Assembly: GCA_032871835.1 (NCBI GenBank)
Contig: CM065297.1
Span: 17,529,098 to 17,593,097, forward strand
Source: Dipteronia dyeriana
Lineage: Eukaryota > Streptophyta > Magnoliopsida > Sapindales > Sapindaceae
DNA length: 64,000 nt
Direction: 5' to 3'
The position numbers and the translations under genes are program-made. Positions 11,131-22,847 of this stretch are shown piece after piece; the first letter of the stretch is position 1, and every line of letters starts with the position of its first letter. The notes beneath the pieces were generated by a model. That model was not told where the DNA came from and searched no databases. It was given only the letters and a program-made list of their open reading frames with translations.

Positions 11131-12644
11131 TTGTGTGAACAATCTTTGACCTCGCTTGCTTGGGTTGCTCACGATCTATCTTGACATTTTCTAAGTAGTG
11201 TTATTCATGACCATTTTCACGGTATATAATTTATAGACACTTGTTTTTTATCTTGCAACTAAGTCACTAGGACGTCTCTTAATAGTCCGTTACTCAAGAT
11301 TCGTTGCAATGGGGATTGATCTTTATCTCATTAGTTTAACTTATCTTAACCAAGTATCTGGTTAACTAGCATTCAAGTATGAGAATTTTATCACCCCATC
11401 CAACTTTCTTCGCATCTCATCAGGTATCTAATCACCTGAAGGTGCTCTAACAGTGCTTTTAATGCACCCAGTTAGTTTCGGTGAGTATGCACTGCCCTTT
11501 TTTGGACTTTGTTTTCGGTCCCCTCACTTGGCCCCCCGAGCACCCTTTGCCTAAGCAAATTTGGGTGTTCAAGTTTGTCTCTGTGTGACAGAGACAAATT
11601 TCAAACACTTTTACTTGGATTTTATCTGGAGAATTTCACCTTTAATCGTGTTTTGAGTTTTTAAACGTTTAGCCAGACTTGGTTTGATCTTTAACGCTTC
11701 TGTGAGTGCAGATGCCTTGTTTGAGCAGGCTTTATTTCTTTGTACTGAGCATGTTAGTAACACTTGCACAAATAATAAACATAAACAAATGCCAAACACA
11801 AATAGTTAGATCTATGCATCGTATTTCCTACAATTACTATTCAGGATATAGTACCCATGAATCCTTCATGAGCGGTGCTTTGTATAAAAAACATATTTGT
11901 AAAGTATGTGCATTTGTAATAGATAATCACACTATGACAACTTACATATGCATGGTCCAATTTTAGGAGAAATATGCAAAAGCTACATGTGTTGCATATT
12001 ATGTTACAAGCATAGTAAGAAGTCTCGATGAATAAGGGTGAAGAAAGTGTTTCACATTCTTTTACCTCATCGTTATCATTATTCGGTCGTGAAGTCTAGA
12101 GATTTTTGACTCATCCACTGAATATCAAATAATTAGGCAAAAAACAAAAAAAAAAAGATTTTACCTTTAACATCACTTGATGGGAGATCCGAAATTGCTA
12201 ACAATTTTTTTTGTTACTTCGAGTCAGTAAATCACATATGTTCCATCCTTATATTTTTGTATAATATTTCATCTCATGCCTTCTTATATCATTGCAAGGA
12301 AGCAAACAAGATAAATTAATAATCAATACTAACCTGTGTAGTGGGCATTTCTATATACAGTGTAGAGTTGCGATATCCCGAATATCTTCAAATATTTCTT
12401 AGGGTGAACGATCTTGAGGACCTTTCGCAAATTGTAACGATCCATCTAATTCTTTTTTTTTTCTTTTTCGTTTTACAAGGAATGACTGGATTTTTGACCA
12501 CGAGCAATCCTTTGATCAAACCGTAAACATTGAGATGGTATGTTGCTACTTGACTTTTTTCATGTGCTGAGAGGTAGTGATTGATCCACATGCTTTTGTC
12601 TTATACTCCCACATTCGTTCTAGTTCATCTTCTCTTTTTTTATT

Positions 12645-12850
12645 CATACATCAATTATCTTATTACACTGATTACTTTTCGACTGATAAGTTATCTTATT
12701 AAACTGATTAACTTTAGGTTGATCAGTTATCCTATTACACTGACCAACTTTGGCCCGATAAGTTATCTTACTACACTGATCAACTTTGGACCATTCAGTT
12801 TTCTTATTACACTAATCAACTTTGTGTCGATCAGTTATATTTTTTTTATC
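12645..12850. repeat. Six-copy 36-bp minisatellite in element A
   Basis: The CAGTTATCTTATTACACTGA core recurs at 12652, 12688, 12724, 12760, 12796 and 12832, a perfect 36-bp period. It is the same unit as the array at 10200-11130. At the corresponding place in B (about 21500-21540) the flanking sequence is present but the array is missing. Confidence 0.85.
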
Positions 12851-12947
12851 CATCAATTGAATCATCGGGCTGCAGAAATGACTTTGCTAAAAGTTGCTTT
12901 ACAACTGCGATTTTTTTTAATGTTGCATGATCCTTTGTTGTGATGTG

Positions 12948-13169
12948 CTACCCCCTAGCCCTCCAACAGTTGTTAATGTATGTTTTATTCGAACAGAGTG
13001 CTTTTAACATCGTATCCTTTTTTTTACTGAGTAGCCGGTTGGTGTATCTGACAGAACGATGAGCTAAAATATCTATAATGGCTGAATACTTCTGGTGAAT
13101 CGAGCATTTCTGATGAGCTGAGTAGTTCTGCCAAACTGAACAACTATGATAAGCCAAATAGGATAACAC
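12948..13169 (-). CDS. Small ORF of unknown function, shared with element B
   Basis: A 73-residue ORF on the sense strand of element A, starting MLSYLAYHSCSVW. The matching ORF in B (21187-21534) starts MSSYLARHSCSIW, and both contain CSIHQKYSAI/CSVHQKFSTI, SVRY/SIRY and MLKALCSNKT/MLKAICSNKT at the same spacing. It has short internal repeats of the type 'HSCS..., HQKCS'. I recognise no family. The shared reading frame may simply reflect shared nucleotide sequence; only a substitution test would show whether protein is conserved. It lies just before the 36-bp array. Confidence 0.3.
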   Translation of the reverse strand: MLSYLAYHSCSVWQNYSAHQKCSIHQKYSAIIDILAHRSVRYTNRLLSKKKDTMLKALCSNKTYINNCWRARG

Positions 13170-13916
13170 TCAATTTTTGCTACTTCGTTCGCCAGTTGTA
13201 TGTGGCAGAGTTATTTCTTAATAAACTTGGTGAGGTTGTGGAAGTGAAATATTATCAACTTTTAATTGTTGCACGTATGGTCCTGATCGATTGATTATGT
13301 TGCCATCCATTTGAGCAACCTGGAGCTAGTGTGAGGTTTATGTGAAGCCATTTTATGCTTTCGACAATCAATTGCTCATTGTTTAGTTGATGTTTGTTTT
13401 TATGTGATCACAGTTTGGATTCTTCATCGATATGTTAAACCCGGAAAGCTTGTGGGAAGCTATCTTTTTTTAGTTGAATCTGATGAACCACTCACGACTC
13501 CGAAGCGAAATTGCTAGGCTTATAAATTCTTCAGTTGTTATCGTTTTAGCTGGTAACAAATGACTTAGTTGATGATTGACTTGTGATGCTTTCTACCATT
13601 ATAGGTCTGATTTTCAATGCTCATCGAGGTGAACTTTTCTCTATGTGCATCTAGATTTTTTTATCAAACTCTATTTACGAATCTGTTTGTAGACATATCT
13701 CCTGACGCTAATATAACAGATAATTCACCCCCTAGCACCATTAACCTTTTTTTTTAGTTTAGGCTTACTAAAGTGTCTTGGGTGTTTCGTTTGTTTATGC
13801 TGCAGTCACGGGGATGGTCTTGATTTTTATGGATGTGACCCATTGTAATAACTCCATTAAGATTTGACTTCTCTTCTTGGTTGATCCTATTCTTATAGGC
13901 CAAGCATTTTTTTTTT

Positions 13917-14120
13917 TTGACAGGAATCTTTGACAGACCAGATCTTATCTTTGGCTAATAAGAAACTTTAGTCAACCAGATTCTCTTTCACCGACTGGAT
14001 TCTATTTTTAGCTGACCAAGAACTTTAACCGACCAGATTCTATCTTTAGCAGAGCATAATTTTGGCTGAACAGGTTCTATCTTTAGTCGACATGAATCTT
14101 TTTTCGGTCAAAACTTTAGC
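13917..14120. repeat. ~38-bp tandem repeat with 19-bp subunit in element A
   Basis: The core CCAGATTCTATCTTT recurs near 13938, 13976, 14033 and 14070, with a half-unit near 13995. The same motif family appears inverted in B at about 20030-20330, as expected because B is on the other strand. Confidence 0.65.
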
Positions 14121-15559
14121 CGAACAGGGTCTATCTTTGACAACCGTAAGTGTGGTATCATCCGGTAATTGCTGGACACTATTACTGTTTGGAGTGTTAC
14201 CGACCTTTATGATCAAGATGCTTTCAGAAAGAAATCTTATCTAAGTCAAACTTGATAAACATTTCACTATAACATTCTCAGTAAATTGTTAGTTAGAGGA
14301 TGATATTTAATGACCGTTTTAAGGAGTAACCCTTGGATTTTTTTTAAAGCATCCTTTGGGCTCCATTTACGGTTCTAGAGTATAAATGATAAGATATACT
14401 TTCTCAGAGAATAAAAGATAATGGTTAGTCATAAATGAGTTTTATTCGTATAAGGCATAACATATATGATAGAACATAATCTTTATATTAACAAGAGAGA
14501 TCAAACCTGGATTGATGAAGGTAGTTGTTAGCAATATGAGGCCAATGCTACTCTTCCATTTCTAACTGGGTTACCAAGGTCATATGGTCTCTCGTTTGTT
14601 AAAACCTTTAAACGCATCGAGATGAAATTCGATTCCCACACGCCGAGGCAAGACTTGATTCATGAGCTAACACTTTCAACTTGTTTTCTATACCAAGCAT
14701 GTGAGTAATGCTCGCTCAAGTAATAATCATCATGTACTTAATGAGACAAAATATTTGGAAGCGATTAACTCAAGCATGGTACTATTAATGATTATTGTCG
14801 AAATTCGACAACTATAAATATATGATAGACAACATTCGTGTAAGAGCCATAAAATTTATCAGGCATACAAATTAAGCATGCATTACACGTCTATAGATAT
14901 TTGCATGCGTACTATGTATTGTGTATGAGAGAAACTTACATAGATTGTGTTGGTTATTAACAAATTAGCAGCAAATTTATAGTACTCTAAATAAGTACGA
15001 TGGCATCCTACTAAACTATTGACTGAGATACAATATAATGTTAATAAATAACATAACAAATAAGTGCAAACGTATCTCCATTTCAGGATGATTTTGAGAA
15101 TGTTATTAAACGCTTTCGGAAGTGCTTCTTATCAAAATCAAAGTCTTGATTAATTCATTAATAATACTTATTTGAAATATATTATAAAAGACTATAATTA
15201 TTTTTAAACAATATATACATAACAGTTCACAACATTGTTAACTATATCGAATATATTTTATCGCTATATTTAAATGATTTAAACGTTTGCCCAAAACAAT
15301 TATATGCTAAATAAGTTATGTGTGTCATGAGCGTGGTAATTTTTGTTAGGCAATAAATATTCAATCATTATAAACAAATATATATTCTTTATTTGTGTAA
15401 TACATTAATGAAAACATAAAATTAGACTTGTGTAAATTGGCTTACCTCGGTCACTTACCGAACTTGGAGTTTAGTTGCTTTATCCTTGGATCATTCGTAG
15501 TTGGATTGACGAAGAGCTGAGTGGGTTCAATTGAGAATTTATATTGGGTATTCTATACC

Positions 15560-16060
15560 AAGATGGGCTCAGAGTGTCTAGTTTTTAACGGTTTTTTACG
15601 GATTGTAATTTCGATTTCTTTAGAGGGAGATATGCTCATTTTAGTGTTCACTGGTCAGATCAAAAATATGTTATGATCTGTTTTCTTCAATATTACGGGA
15701 GTCACCGAAGATTTCTTGGATTAAACTAGGCTACAAACCATATATTCATGAAATCCTTGAATGTCTAGTTTCTAGCAGTTCTTACGGTTTGTAAATCCGA
15801 GCTTTGTAGAGAAAGATATGACAGCTTTAGTGATCGATGGTCAGATAAGGAAATCCTCCATGAGTTGCTTTCTTCAGTTTTGTGAGAGCCACCAAAAGTT
15901 GCACAAACCGAACTAGGTAGCGGATTATACATGTTTGTAAAGGTCTAGAGGCCTAGTTTCCATTGGTTTTTACTGTTCGTAATTCCAAGTTCTGTAGAGG
16001 GAGTTATACTCACTTTAGTGCCTGAAAGTCAGAAGATCCACAACTTATGACGATTTTTGT
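15560..16060. repeat. Partial 188-bp tandem array in the leader of element A
   Basis: The block around TTTAGTG and TGGTCAGAT recurs near 15642, 15838 and 16016 (spacings 196 and 178, mean 187). It is the reverse complement of the clearer array in B at 17390-18115. It lies close to the PBS end of A, interrupted from the PBS by the CACTA. Confidence 0.72.
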
Positions 16061-16094
16061 ATTGTAATTTGTCGAAATGGGAAAGCAGTTCCTT

Positions 16095-16224
16095 CACTAC
16101 AAGAAAAAAGGCTTATTGGGATGATTTTTTTCATCCCAATAGCCCAAAATTCGTCCTTACAGACCTATTAGGATGAAAAGAAATCATCGAAAACTTTGTC
16201 GCCTCAGGTGGGTCGCAATAGCCT
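16095..16224 (+). repeat. Left terminus and subterminal region of the CACTA
   Basis: It holds the CACTACAAG terminus, two inverted TTGGGATGA/TCATCCCAA motifs, and the 19-bp CCTCAGGTGGGTCGCAATA (16202-16220), which recurs at 37292-37310. Element B begins immediately after. Confidence 0.85.
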
Positions 16225-17089
16225 TGTTATATGTATTTTTTATCAGTATGACTCGTCAGCAAAGGTAGCAGATATGCGGAAATATTGTGATTTCACATCA
16301 TCAAAGGTCAACCAGTCAACGAGAGAGACATTGGCCAATGACATGTCATCAAGAAAATTGATTAAAGTTAGAAGCTTATGCGTCAAGTAGTCCAGTAAAA
16401 GAAGTCTTGATGAGCAAATATCTCTACTCAGTGAGATTTACTCAGCCAAAATAGGAAATATGGCCATATCAGGACACGCCATATCAAGCAAAGATTTACT
16501 CAGATACTAAATCTAAGAATCATACTCCATTAAGGGAATATTCATATTTCCTCTTCAGTATCACATAATTCTAATTAGGAAGAAACTTATAGCTTCCAGA
16601 AGGATAAACACCAAACGGAAAATAAGTCCTAAAAGGATTATATTACTATAATCCTACAAAGATTCTAATTAATGAATTCACCACTCAAACGATAAGAATT
16701 AGGGAAATCCTAGATTGAACCATATAAATACATCCATGTATTCATTATAACAGAACATGATCTTCATCAGCATGAACAATCATGTGAGAGAAAAGTGAGT
16801 ATTGAGCGTTGTAATTAATCTTTTCATAGTTGATCTCTTCTTGCCGTCACCAGTGCCGTGGATGTTTCCCCGCCTTAGGGTTTTACCACATAAAATATGT
16901 GTTATGTTTGATTTTGTCTTTATTTCCTACTTTTCTACATTATCATTCATAAATATGAGCAAATTATATTACATCCATGTGGAGAAAGAGGCTTTGATTA
17001 TTCAACCTTAGACTAGTTAAAGCTTCGATCTACCTATGTGTTAATGTTTGATGGTTGACTTTTTAACAATCCAAAAACCACCGCCAACA
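16225..17089 (+). repeat. 5' LTR of element B
   Basis: 865 bp, TGTTATATG to GCCAACA. A TATA box (TATAAATA) is at 16723-16730. About 125 bp downstream comes a block with CCGTGGATGTTTCCCCG and GGGTTTTACCACATAAAA that recurs in every LTR of this group in the window. That position suggests it belongs to the transcribed R/U5 part. Confidence 0.92.
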
Positions 17090-17108
17090 ATTGGTGCTAG
17101 AAAGAGGG
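17090..17108 (+). other. Primer-binding site of element B
   Basis: ATTGGTGCTAGAAAGAGGG follows the LTR directly. The same sequence with few changes follows the LTRs of A (reverse complement, 38679-38697) and H (61202-61220). I did not assign the tRNA. Confidence 0.75.
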
Positions 17109-17389
17109 TCATAAATCAACTTTAAGGAACCCTCATGAACAGACTATAGTAGGATTTTCGATGTTGATTCTACATCTGAAACACCATAGCAAACGACCAT
17201 TGGAAGCGCTAAGGGATGGATCATCAACAGTACCCGCAGTAGGAGGCACGGTGATGAAAACAATTTAGAGGTATGACATTGAAAGAGCAGTTATAACAAA
17301 GCTTCAAGGTGCCCATAATCGATCCGAGGAATTGCTCTCCCATTCCGACAACTTACAATGCAAAAGAAGTCTCAAGTTACGGAGCATCT

Positions 17390-18115
17390 GACCTTCGAGT
17401 ACTAAAGTGAGTATAACTCTCTCTACAAAACTTAGAATCACAAACCATAAAAACTGCTAGAAACTAAACCTCTAGACCTTTTCAAGCATATAAGGTCCAC
17501 AACCTAGTTAAGTTCGAACAATTTTTGGTGGCCTCCGTAACATTGTAACAAGCAACTCGTAGAGGATTTTCTGATTTGACCATCGAGCACTAAAACACTC
17601 ATATCTCCTTAAACAGAATTTGGATTCATAAACCATAAAAACTTATGGAAACTAGACATCCAAGGTTTTCCAAGCATATATGGTTCGCAGCCTATTTCAA
17701 TTCGAGTAAGTTTTAGTGGCTTCCGTAATATTAAAGAAGACAAATCGCAGATAGATTTCTGATCTGACCATCAAACACTAAAATGGGAATATCTCTCTCT
17801 ACTAAAGTAGAAATTACAAGCCATAAAAAATAATAGAAACTAGACATTTGTAAATTTTTGAAAATATATGGTTCGTAATCTGGTTCAACTTGTGAAAAAA
17901 TATGTGGTCCCCGAAACATTGATGGAGGTGATTCACAGAGGATTTTCCTAATTGACCACGAGCTTCTAAAACAATGGTAACTCTCTCCACAGAGCATGGA
18001 ATCATTAACCGTGATTTTTTCTATAAACTAGATGCACGTAGTTTTCCAAGGATATGTGGTCCGCAACACAATTCATTTTGAGGAATATTTGACTACCTCT
18101 GGAACGCTGCAATCC
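17390..18115 (+). repeat. 188-bp tandem array in the leader of element B
   Basis: Four copies. The anchor ACTAAA before a TATCTCTCT-type stretch sits at 17401, 17589, 17777 and 17965, three successive spacings of exactly 188 bp. Each unit also contains an ACCATAAAAAC segment, a GAAACTAGAC segment and a GGTCCGCAAC segment. Copies differ by some 15-25 percent by eye. The length is close to that of nucleosomal satellite repeats. Confidence 0.88.
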
Positions 18116-20029
18116 AGCAATAGAGAAAAGAAAGGACCCAAAATCAATTCTCGACTAAAGCTCACTCGGCTAAAGCTCACTCGGCTCTTCGGTACCGACT
18201 AGTCCAACAACAAAGGATCCAAGAATAAAACAACTAGACTCTGGGCTCAGTAAGTGGTCGAGGTAAGCCAATTCACACATAAGTTTAATTGTATGATTTT
18301 ATTACGCAAATAGAAAATATATATTTGCTTATAATGATTGAATATTTATTGTTTAAGACAAAAATTACCACACTCATGACATACATAGCTTATTTAGCAT
18401 ATAGGTGTTTTGGGAAAACATTTGAATCATTTAAATATAGCGATAAAACTAATTCGATATAGTTAACAGTGTTGGATCTATTATGTATATGTTTTCAAAA
18501 ATAATTATAGTCTCTTACAATGTCTTTCGAATAAGTGTTATTTAATGAATCAACCAAGACTTAGATCTTGATAAAAAGCATTTCCGAAAGCGTTTAACAA
18601 AGTTGTCAAAATCGATCGGGCACGAAGTTACGTCTTCGCTTATGTGTTATTTATTGACATCTTACTACATCTCAATCAGTAGCTTGGAAAAATATATTTT
18701 CGGTGCTCATTTTTATATACTAAATCTGTAGCTAATTAGTATAATTCATGATATTCTGTCAATATATTTATTTCTATTAATTTGGGAACGTATCAAAAAT
18801 TATGTTATGTAATTTTATGAGCTAGAACATGTTGACTGATACTTGAATATTTGTGTGATTTAAATTGATCAAGCATTATTAAGTCTGACCGAATCAATCC
18901 TTGAATCAAGTAGACATGAGTATTTATTGTATGCAACAGAGGTCAAGTTTGATACAAGGCAATTATATTCTTAGGCAAATAAAGCTACCTGACGGTGTAG
19001 TCCAATTAGTTAGTGTGCATCACTTCTAACTTTCTATTATTATCATTTTAGTAAGCACATAGAGCCACCAATTATAACTTGACATTCAAAAGAAAAGAGA
19101 GGGTTGAACCGCTGCTAGGTCTAGATATATTAAATTATGTCTACCTCTTCATATTGTTATACTTTCAATATGCATAACTTTTGTGTAATTCTCTTTATGC
19201 TATATTGCACACACATGTTATTTATACATGTTTCTCTCATAAGCAATACATAATACACGTGCATAAATATATGAGCATGTAATGCATGCTTAATTAGTTT
19301 GTACAACTTGTATAACTCTTACACGCATGTTGTCTATAATAGATTTATAGAAGTCGAATTTCGACACCAATCATTAATAGTACAATGTATGTGTCGATCA
19401 CTCCCAATTATTTGGTCTCCTAAAATGCATGATTATTATTACTTGTAGGAACTCTACTCACATGCTTGGTATAAAAATCAAGTTGAGAATGCTAGCTTAG
19501 GAATCGAGTCTTGCCTCGGCATGTTGGAATAAAATTTCATCTCGATGCACTTAAAGGTTTCAACAAATAAGAAACCATATAACATTGGGGACCTGATTAG
19601 AGATGGAAGAATATCATTGGTCTTGCATTGCTAAAAACTACCTTTATCAATCTAGGTTTGATCTCTCCAACTAATATAAAGATTCTGCTCTCTATCAAAT
19701 ATGTTATGCTTTATACAAATAGAACTCGTTTGTAACTAATCGTTATCTTTTATTACTTGAGCAAGTGTATCTTATTATTTATACTCAAGAACCATAAATG
19801 GAGTCCGATGGATGATTTAAAAAAAAAATTGAGTAAAGGTCACTCCATAAAAACGGTCATTAAATATCGTTCTTTGACTAACAATTTGCTGAAATTTTTT
19901 ATGGTGAAAGGTTTGACACAGATTAGGTTGCTCTCCGAAAGCGTCTTGATCGGTCATGTCAGGAAAACTCCAAACAGTAATCACATTCATCAATTACCAG
20001 ATGGCACCACGTACACTGGGCCAAAGAAC

Positions 20030-20330
20030 CTGTTTGACAAAATCTAGTCGGTTAAAGTTTCTGGTCAGCTAAAAATAAAATCTAGTCAACGAAGGATAAA
20101 ATATGGTTGAAAGAAAGAACATATTTGGCAAAAACTATGGTTAACGAAAGATAGAATCTAGTCGGCAAAGGATAGAATCTGGTCGACGAAAGAAGGAACC
20201 CGTTCGACTAAAATTATTGTCGACCAAAGATAGAACCTAATCGATTAAAGTTTCTAATCAGTCAAAGGTAAAGATTTGATTTGTCAAAAATTCTAGTCAA
20301 AATTAATGGTCGAATATCAACCGGTCGGAA
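20030..20330. repeat. ~38-bp degenerate repeat in element B
   Basis: AAAATCTAGTCGG, AAGATAGAATCTAGTCGG, AGGATAGAATCTGGTCGA and similar cores recur every 20-40 bp. This is the reverse complement of the array at 13917-14120 in A. Confidence 0.6.
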
Positions 20331-21186
20331 CACGAAAAAAACAATTATAGAGAGAGGATCCAAGCGTTAGTACGATCCACTTAAAGTTGAATCCAAGCAA
20401 AGCCGAGAGAGGATCCGAGCAAAGCTAAACAATGTTAAAATGGGCCTCATATTCACCTAAATAGGGAAGAAGATATAGGCACAAAAAAAAGGCTTGGTCT
20501 ATGAAAAAGATTGAGAAGAGAAGTCGAAGATTAGGTTACGGGATTCATTACAATGGGTCACATCCAAAGAAATCAAGAGCATCCCGTCGACTGCAGTATA
20601 AAAATATGAAACAACTGAGACACTCTAGCAAGCCTAAACTAAAAAAAATGAAAGGGATGTTAGGGGGCTAGTTTCGTTGTATCATCACCAGGAGATGCGC
20701 AAGCAAGCGAATTCACAAACACAGTTCGGTAAAAGAAATCAAAATGCACTTGAAGAAAAGTTTACCTTAAAAGTTCACCTCAATGAGCGTTGTCACTAGC
20801 TAAAGTCGAATAAGCTATTTGTTATTTGGTAAACTGACAACCAAAGAAGTTACAAGTTAAGCAGTTAGACTTTGAAGTTGTGAAAGATTGATCAGATTCA
20901 ACTCGAAAAAGTGTTTTCTAAAGGCTTTTCAGATTTAACATCAATGAAGAATCCAAACTGTCACATCAATACAATTATCAACTAAATGGTGAGCCATCGA
21001 TCAGAAGCTTAAATGGTTTTACAGAAACCTTAGACTCCAAATAACTCAAATGGGCAGCAATGTAGTCAGTCGTTCAAAACCACGTATGGCAACCAAAAGA
21101 TGATTGTATCACTTATGCCGCCTCACTACGTTTACTCGGAAAAAAATCCACTATAAACATTTGGTGAATAATGCAGTCAAACATGA

Positions 21187-21534
21187 GTGTCATCCTACTT
21201 GGCTCGCCATAGCTGCTCAATTTGGTGGAACCACTCAACTCATCACAACTGTTCGGTTCACCAGAAGTTTTCAACCATTCTAGATATTTCAAGCTACTGC
21301 TCTATTAGATACCCGAGCGGCTACTTAGTGAAGCTTCTAAAAAGAAAAAAAGGGGACGCAATGTTAAAAGCAATTTGTTCAAATAAAACTACTTTAACAA
21401 CTGTTGGGGGGCTAAGGGGTAGCATATACAGCAAAGGAGCAGGCGACGTGATGAAAAAAAATCGCAATTGCAAAGCAGTTGTAGCAAAGTTGTATCTCCA
21501 TAAACTGATATATGTATATATTTTAAAAAAATGA
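21187..21534 (+). CDS. Small ORF of unknown function, counterpart of that in element A
   Basis: A 115-residue ORF on the sense strand of B, starting MSSYLARHSCSIW. Its first 80 or so residues pair with the ORF at 12948-13169 of A (matching HSCS, HQKFST, SIRY, MLKAICSNKT blocks). The C-terminal part, after GGLRG, continues past the point where the A copy stops. No domain is recognised. It is flanked upstream by the 38-bp array and downstream by a site that in A holds the 36-bp array. Confidence 0.3.
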   Translation: MSSYLARHSCSIWWNHSTHHNCSVHQKFSTILDISSYCSIRYPSGYLVKLLKRKKGDAMLKAICSNKTTLTTVGGLRGSIYSKGAGDVMKKNRNCKAVVAKLYLHKLIYVYILKK

Positions 21535-22847
21535 ACTAGAATGGAAGTTGGAGTATAAGACAAAAGCCAATGGATCAATCACAACCTATCAGCACATGCA
21601 AAAAGTCGAATAGCAGCAGACCAATAAAGTCTTGGTGGTTTGATCAAAAGATTGCTCGCAACCATCATTCCTTGCCAAAAAAAAAATGAATTAGATGGAT
21701 CGTTGCAATTCGCAAAAGGTCTTTATGGAATGTTTGACGATATTTGGAGCATTGTAACTTTACATCAAAAATGGAAACACCCACCAACACAGTTAAAGGT
21801 AAAATGTAGTTAATTGTCAAATTATTTGATGTCTAGCGGATGCGTCAAAATTCTCTAGACTACACGGCCAAGTAAAGATAACAATGAGGTAAAGTATCGT
21901 TAAACACTTTCTTCAGCTTTATTTATTGAGATTTCTTATTATGCTTCAAATATAGTATGCAACGCATATAGCCTTTGCATGTTTCTCCTAATAGTAGACC
22001 GTACATGCATAGTAGATTACTTATTACATAATAGATATTTTACATGTAAAATGCATACCGTGTTTTTTATACAAATCGTCATTCATGAAGATTTCATGGG
22101 CACGGTATCCCGAACAACAACCGTCATTAATAACATGCATGGATCTAGCTATTTTTCTTCTGCATTATTAAAATATATATAGTTGTGCAAATGTTACTCA
22201 CATATTTAACAGAGAATGACAAGAAAAAAAATTTAGCACAAAAAATCGAGCATAGTCTTAATACGCACAAAAAGAGTTTTCTCGGTGCATATAGAAATTC
22301 GAAGAAAGACAGAAGCTCCTCAACAAGCGTCTATAGTAAAAAAAAATCTGGTCTATGAGAAAAACCAGCATTACAAAAAAAAATGGGAAGATAAAAAGGG
22401 AAGAAATCTTCACAAGTGCAATAAACTCGAAGATGTCTGTCCATAACAACACAAAGTAAAAAAAGCCAAAAGGGACAAAATCTACACCTACAAAGGCCTC
22501 CAAAAATGGTTAGCATATGATAATGACATGATAATAAGAACATAACAATAAGAACTCTAGCACCGTGAAACCGCGAAGGGCTGATGGAAAGTGTCCGAAA
22601 GGAGTTGAGAGGCTAAAGTAGCATGCCTGCCGAGCCGATTAGGTGCAAATACACCTATTGGCTAAAAAAAGGCAAACTCGAGGTACTAGATTACCTGGAA
22701 AACTGCTCGGGGCACCGTCAGGAAAAAAACCCTGGCGATATGCGTAGCTGTGTTTGCTGGTATACACTACCCCAACGATTTGGTAAACCCCTGTAACAGA
22801 CAAAATCGGGAGACGTCCTTGGTGACTTGTGCAGAGACCTGGGTGTA

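Larger units (their letters stand above)
9365..16094 (-). other. Internal, largely noncoding region of element A
   Basis: This is colinear with the interior of B read on the opposite strand. In element order (right to left) it holds the 188-bp array, unique sequence, the 38-bp array, a small ORF, six 36-bp repeats, unique sequence (about 12600-11130), and a longer degenerate TGATCA-rich array. The 9365-10200 end is AT-rich and also full of degenerate GATC-containing repeats. No gag or pol domain is present in any frame I could read. Confidence 0.6.
18116..22842 (+). other. 5' half of the interior of element B
   Basis: Mostly AT-rich unique sequence matching A region by region (for example 18270-18660 against 15050-15440 inverted). 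It includes the 38-bp array at 20030-20330 and a small ORF at 21187. Purine-rich GGGGGCTA/GGGGCTAAGG motifs recur near 20660, 21408 and, in the 3' half, 33609. No coding domain was found. Confidence 0.6.
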
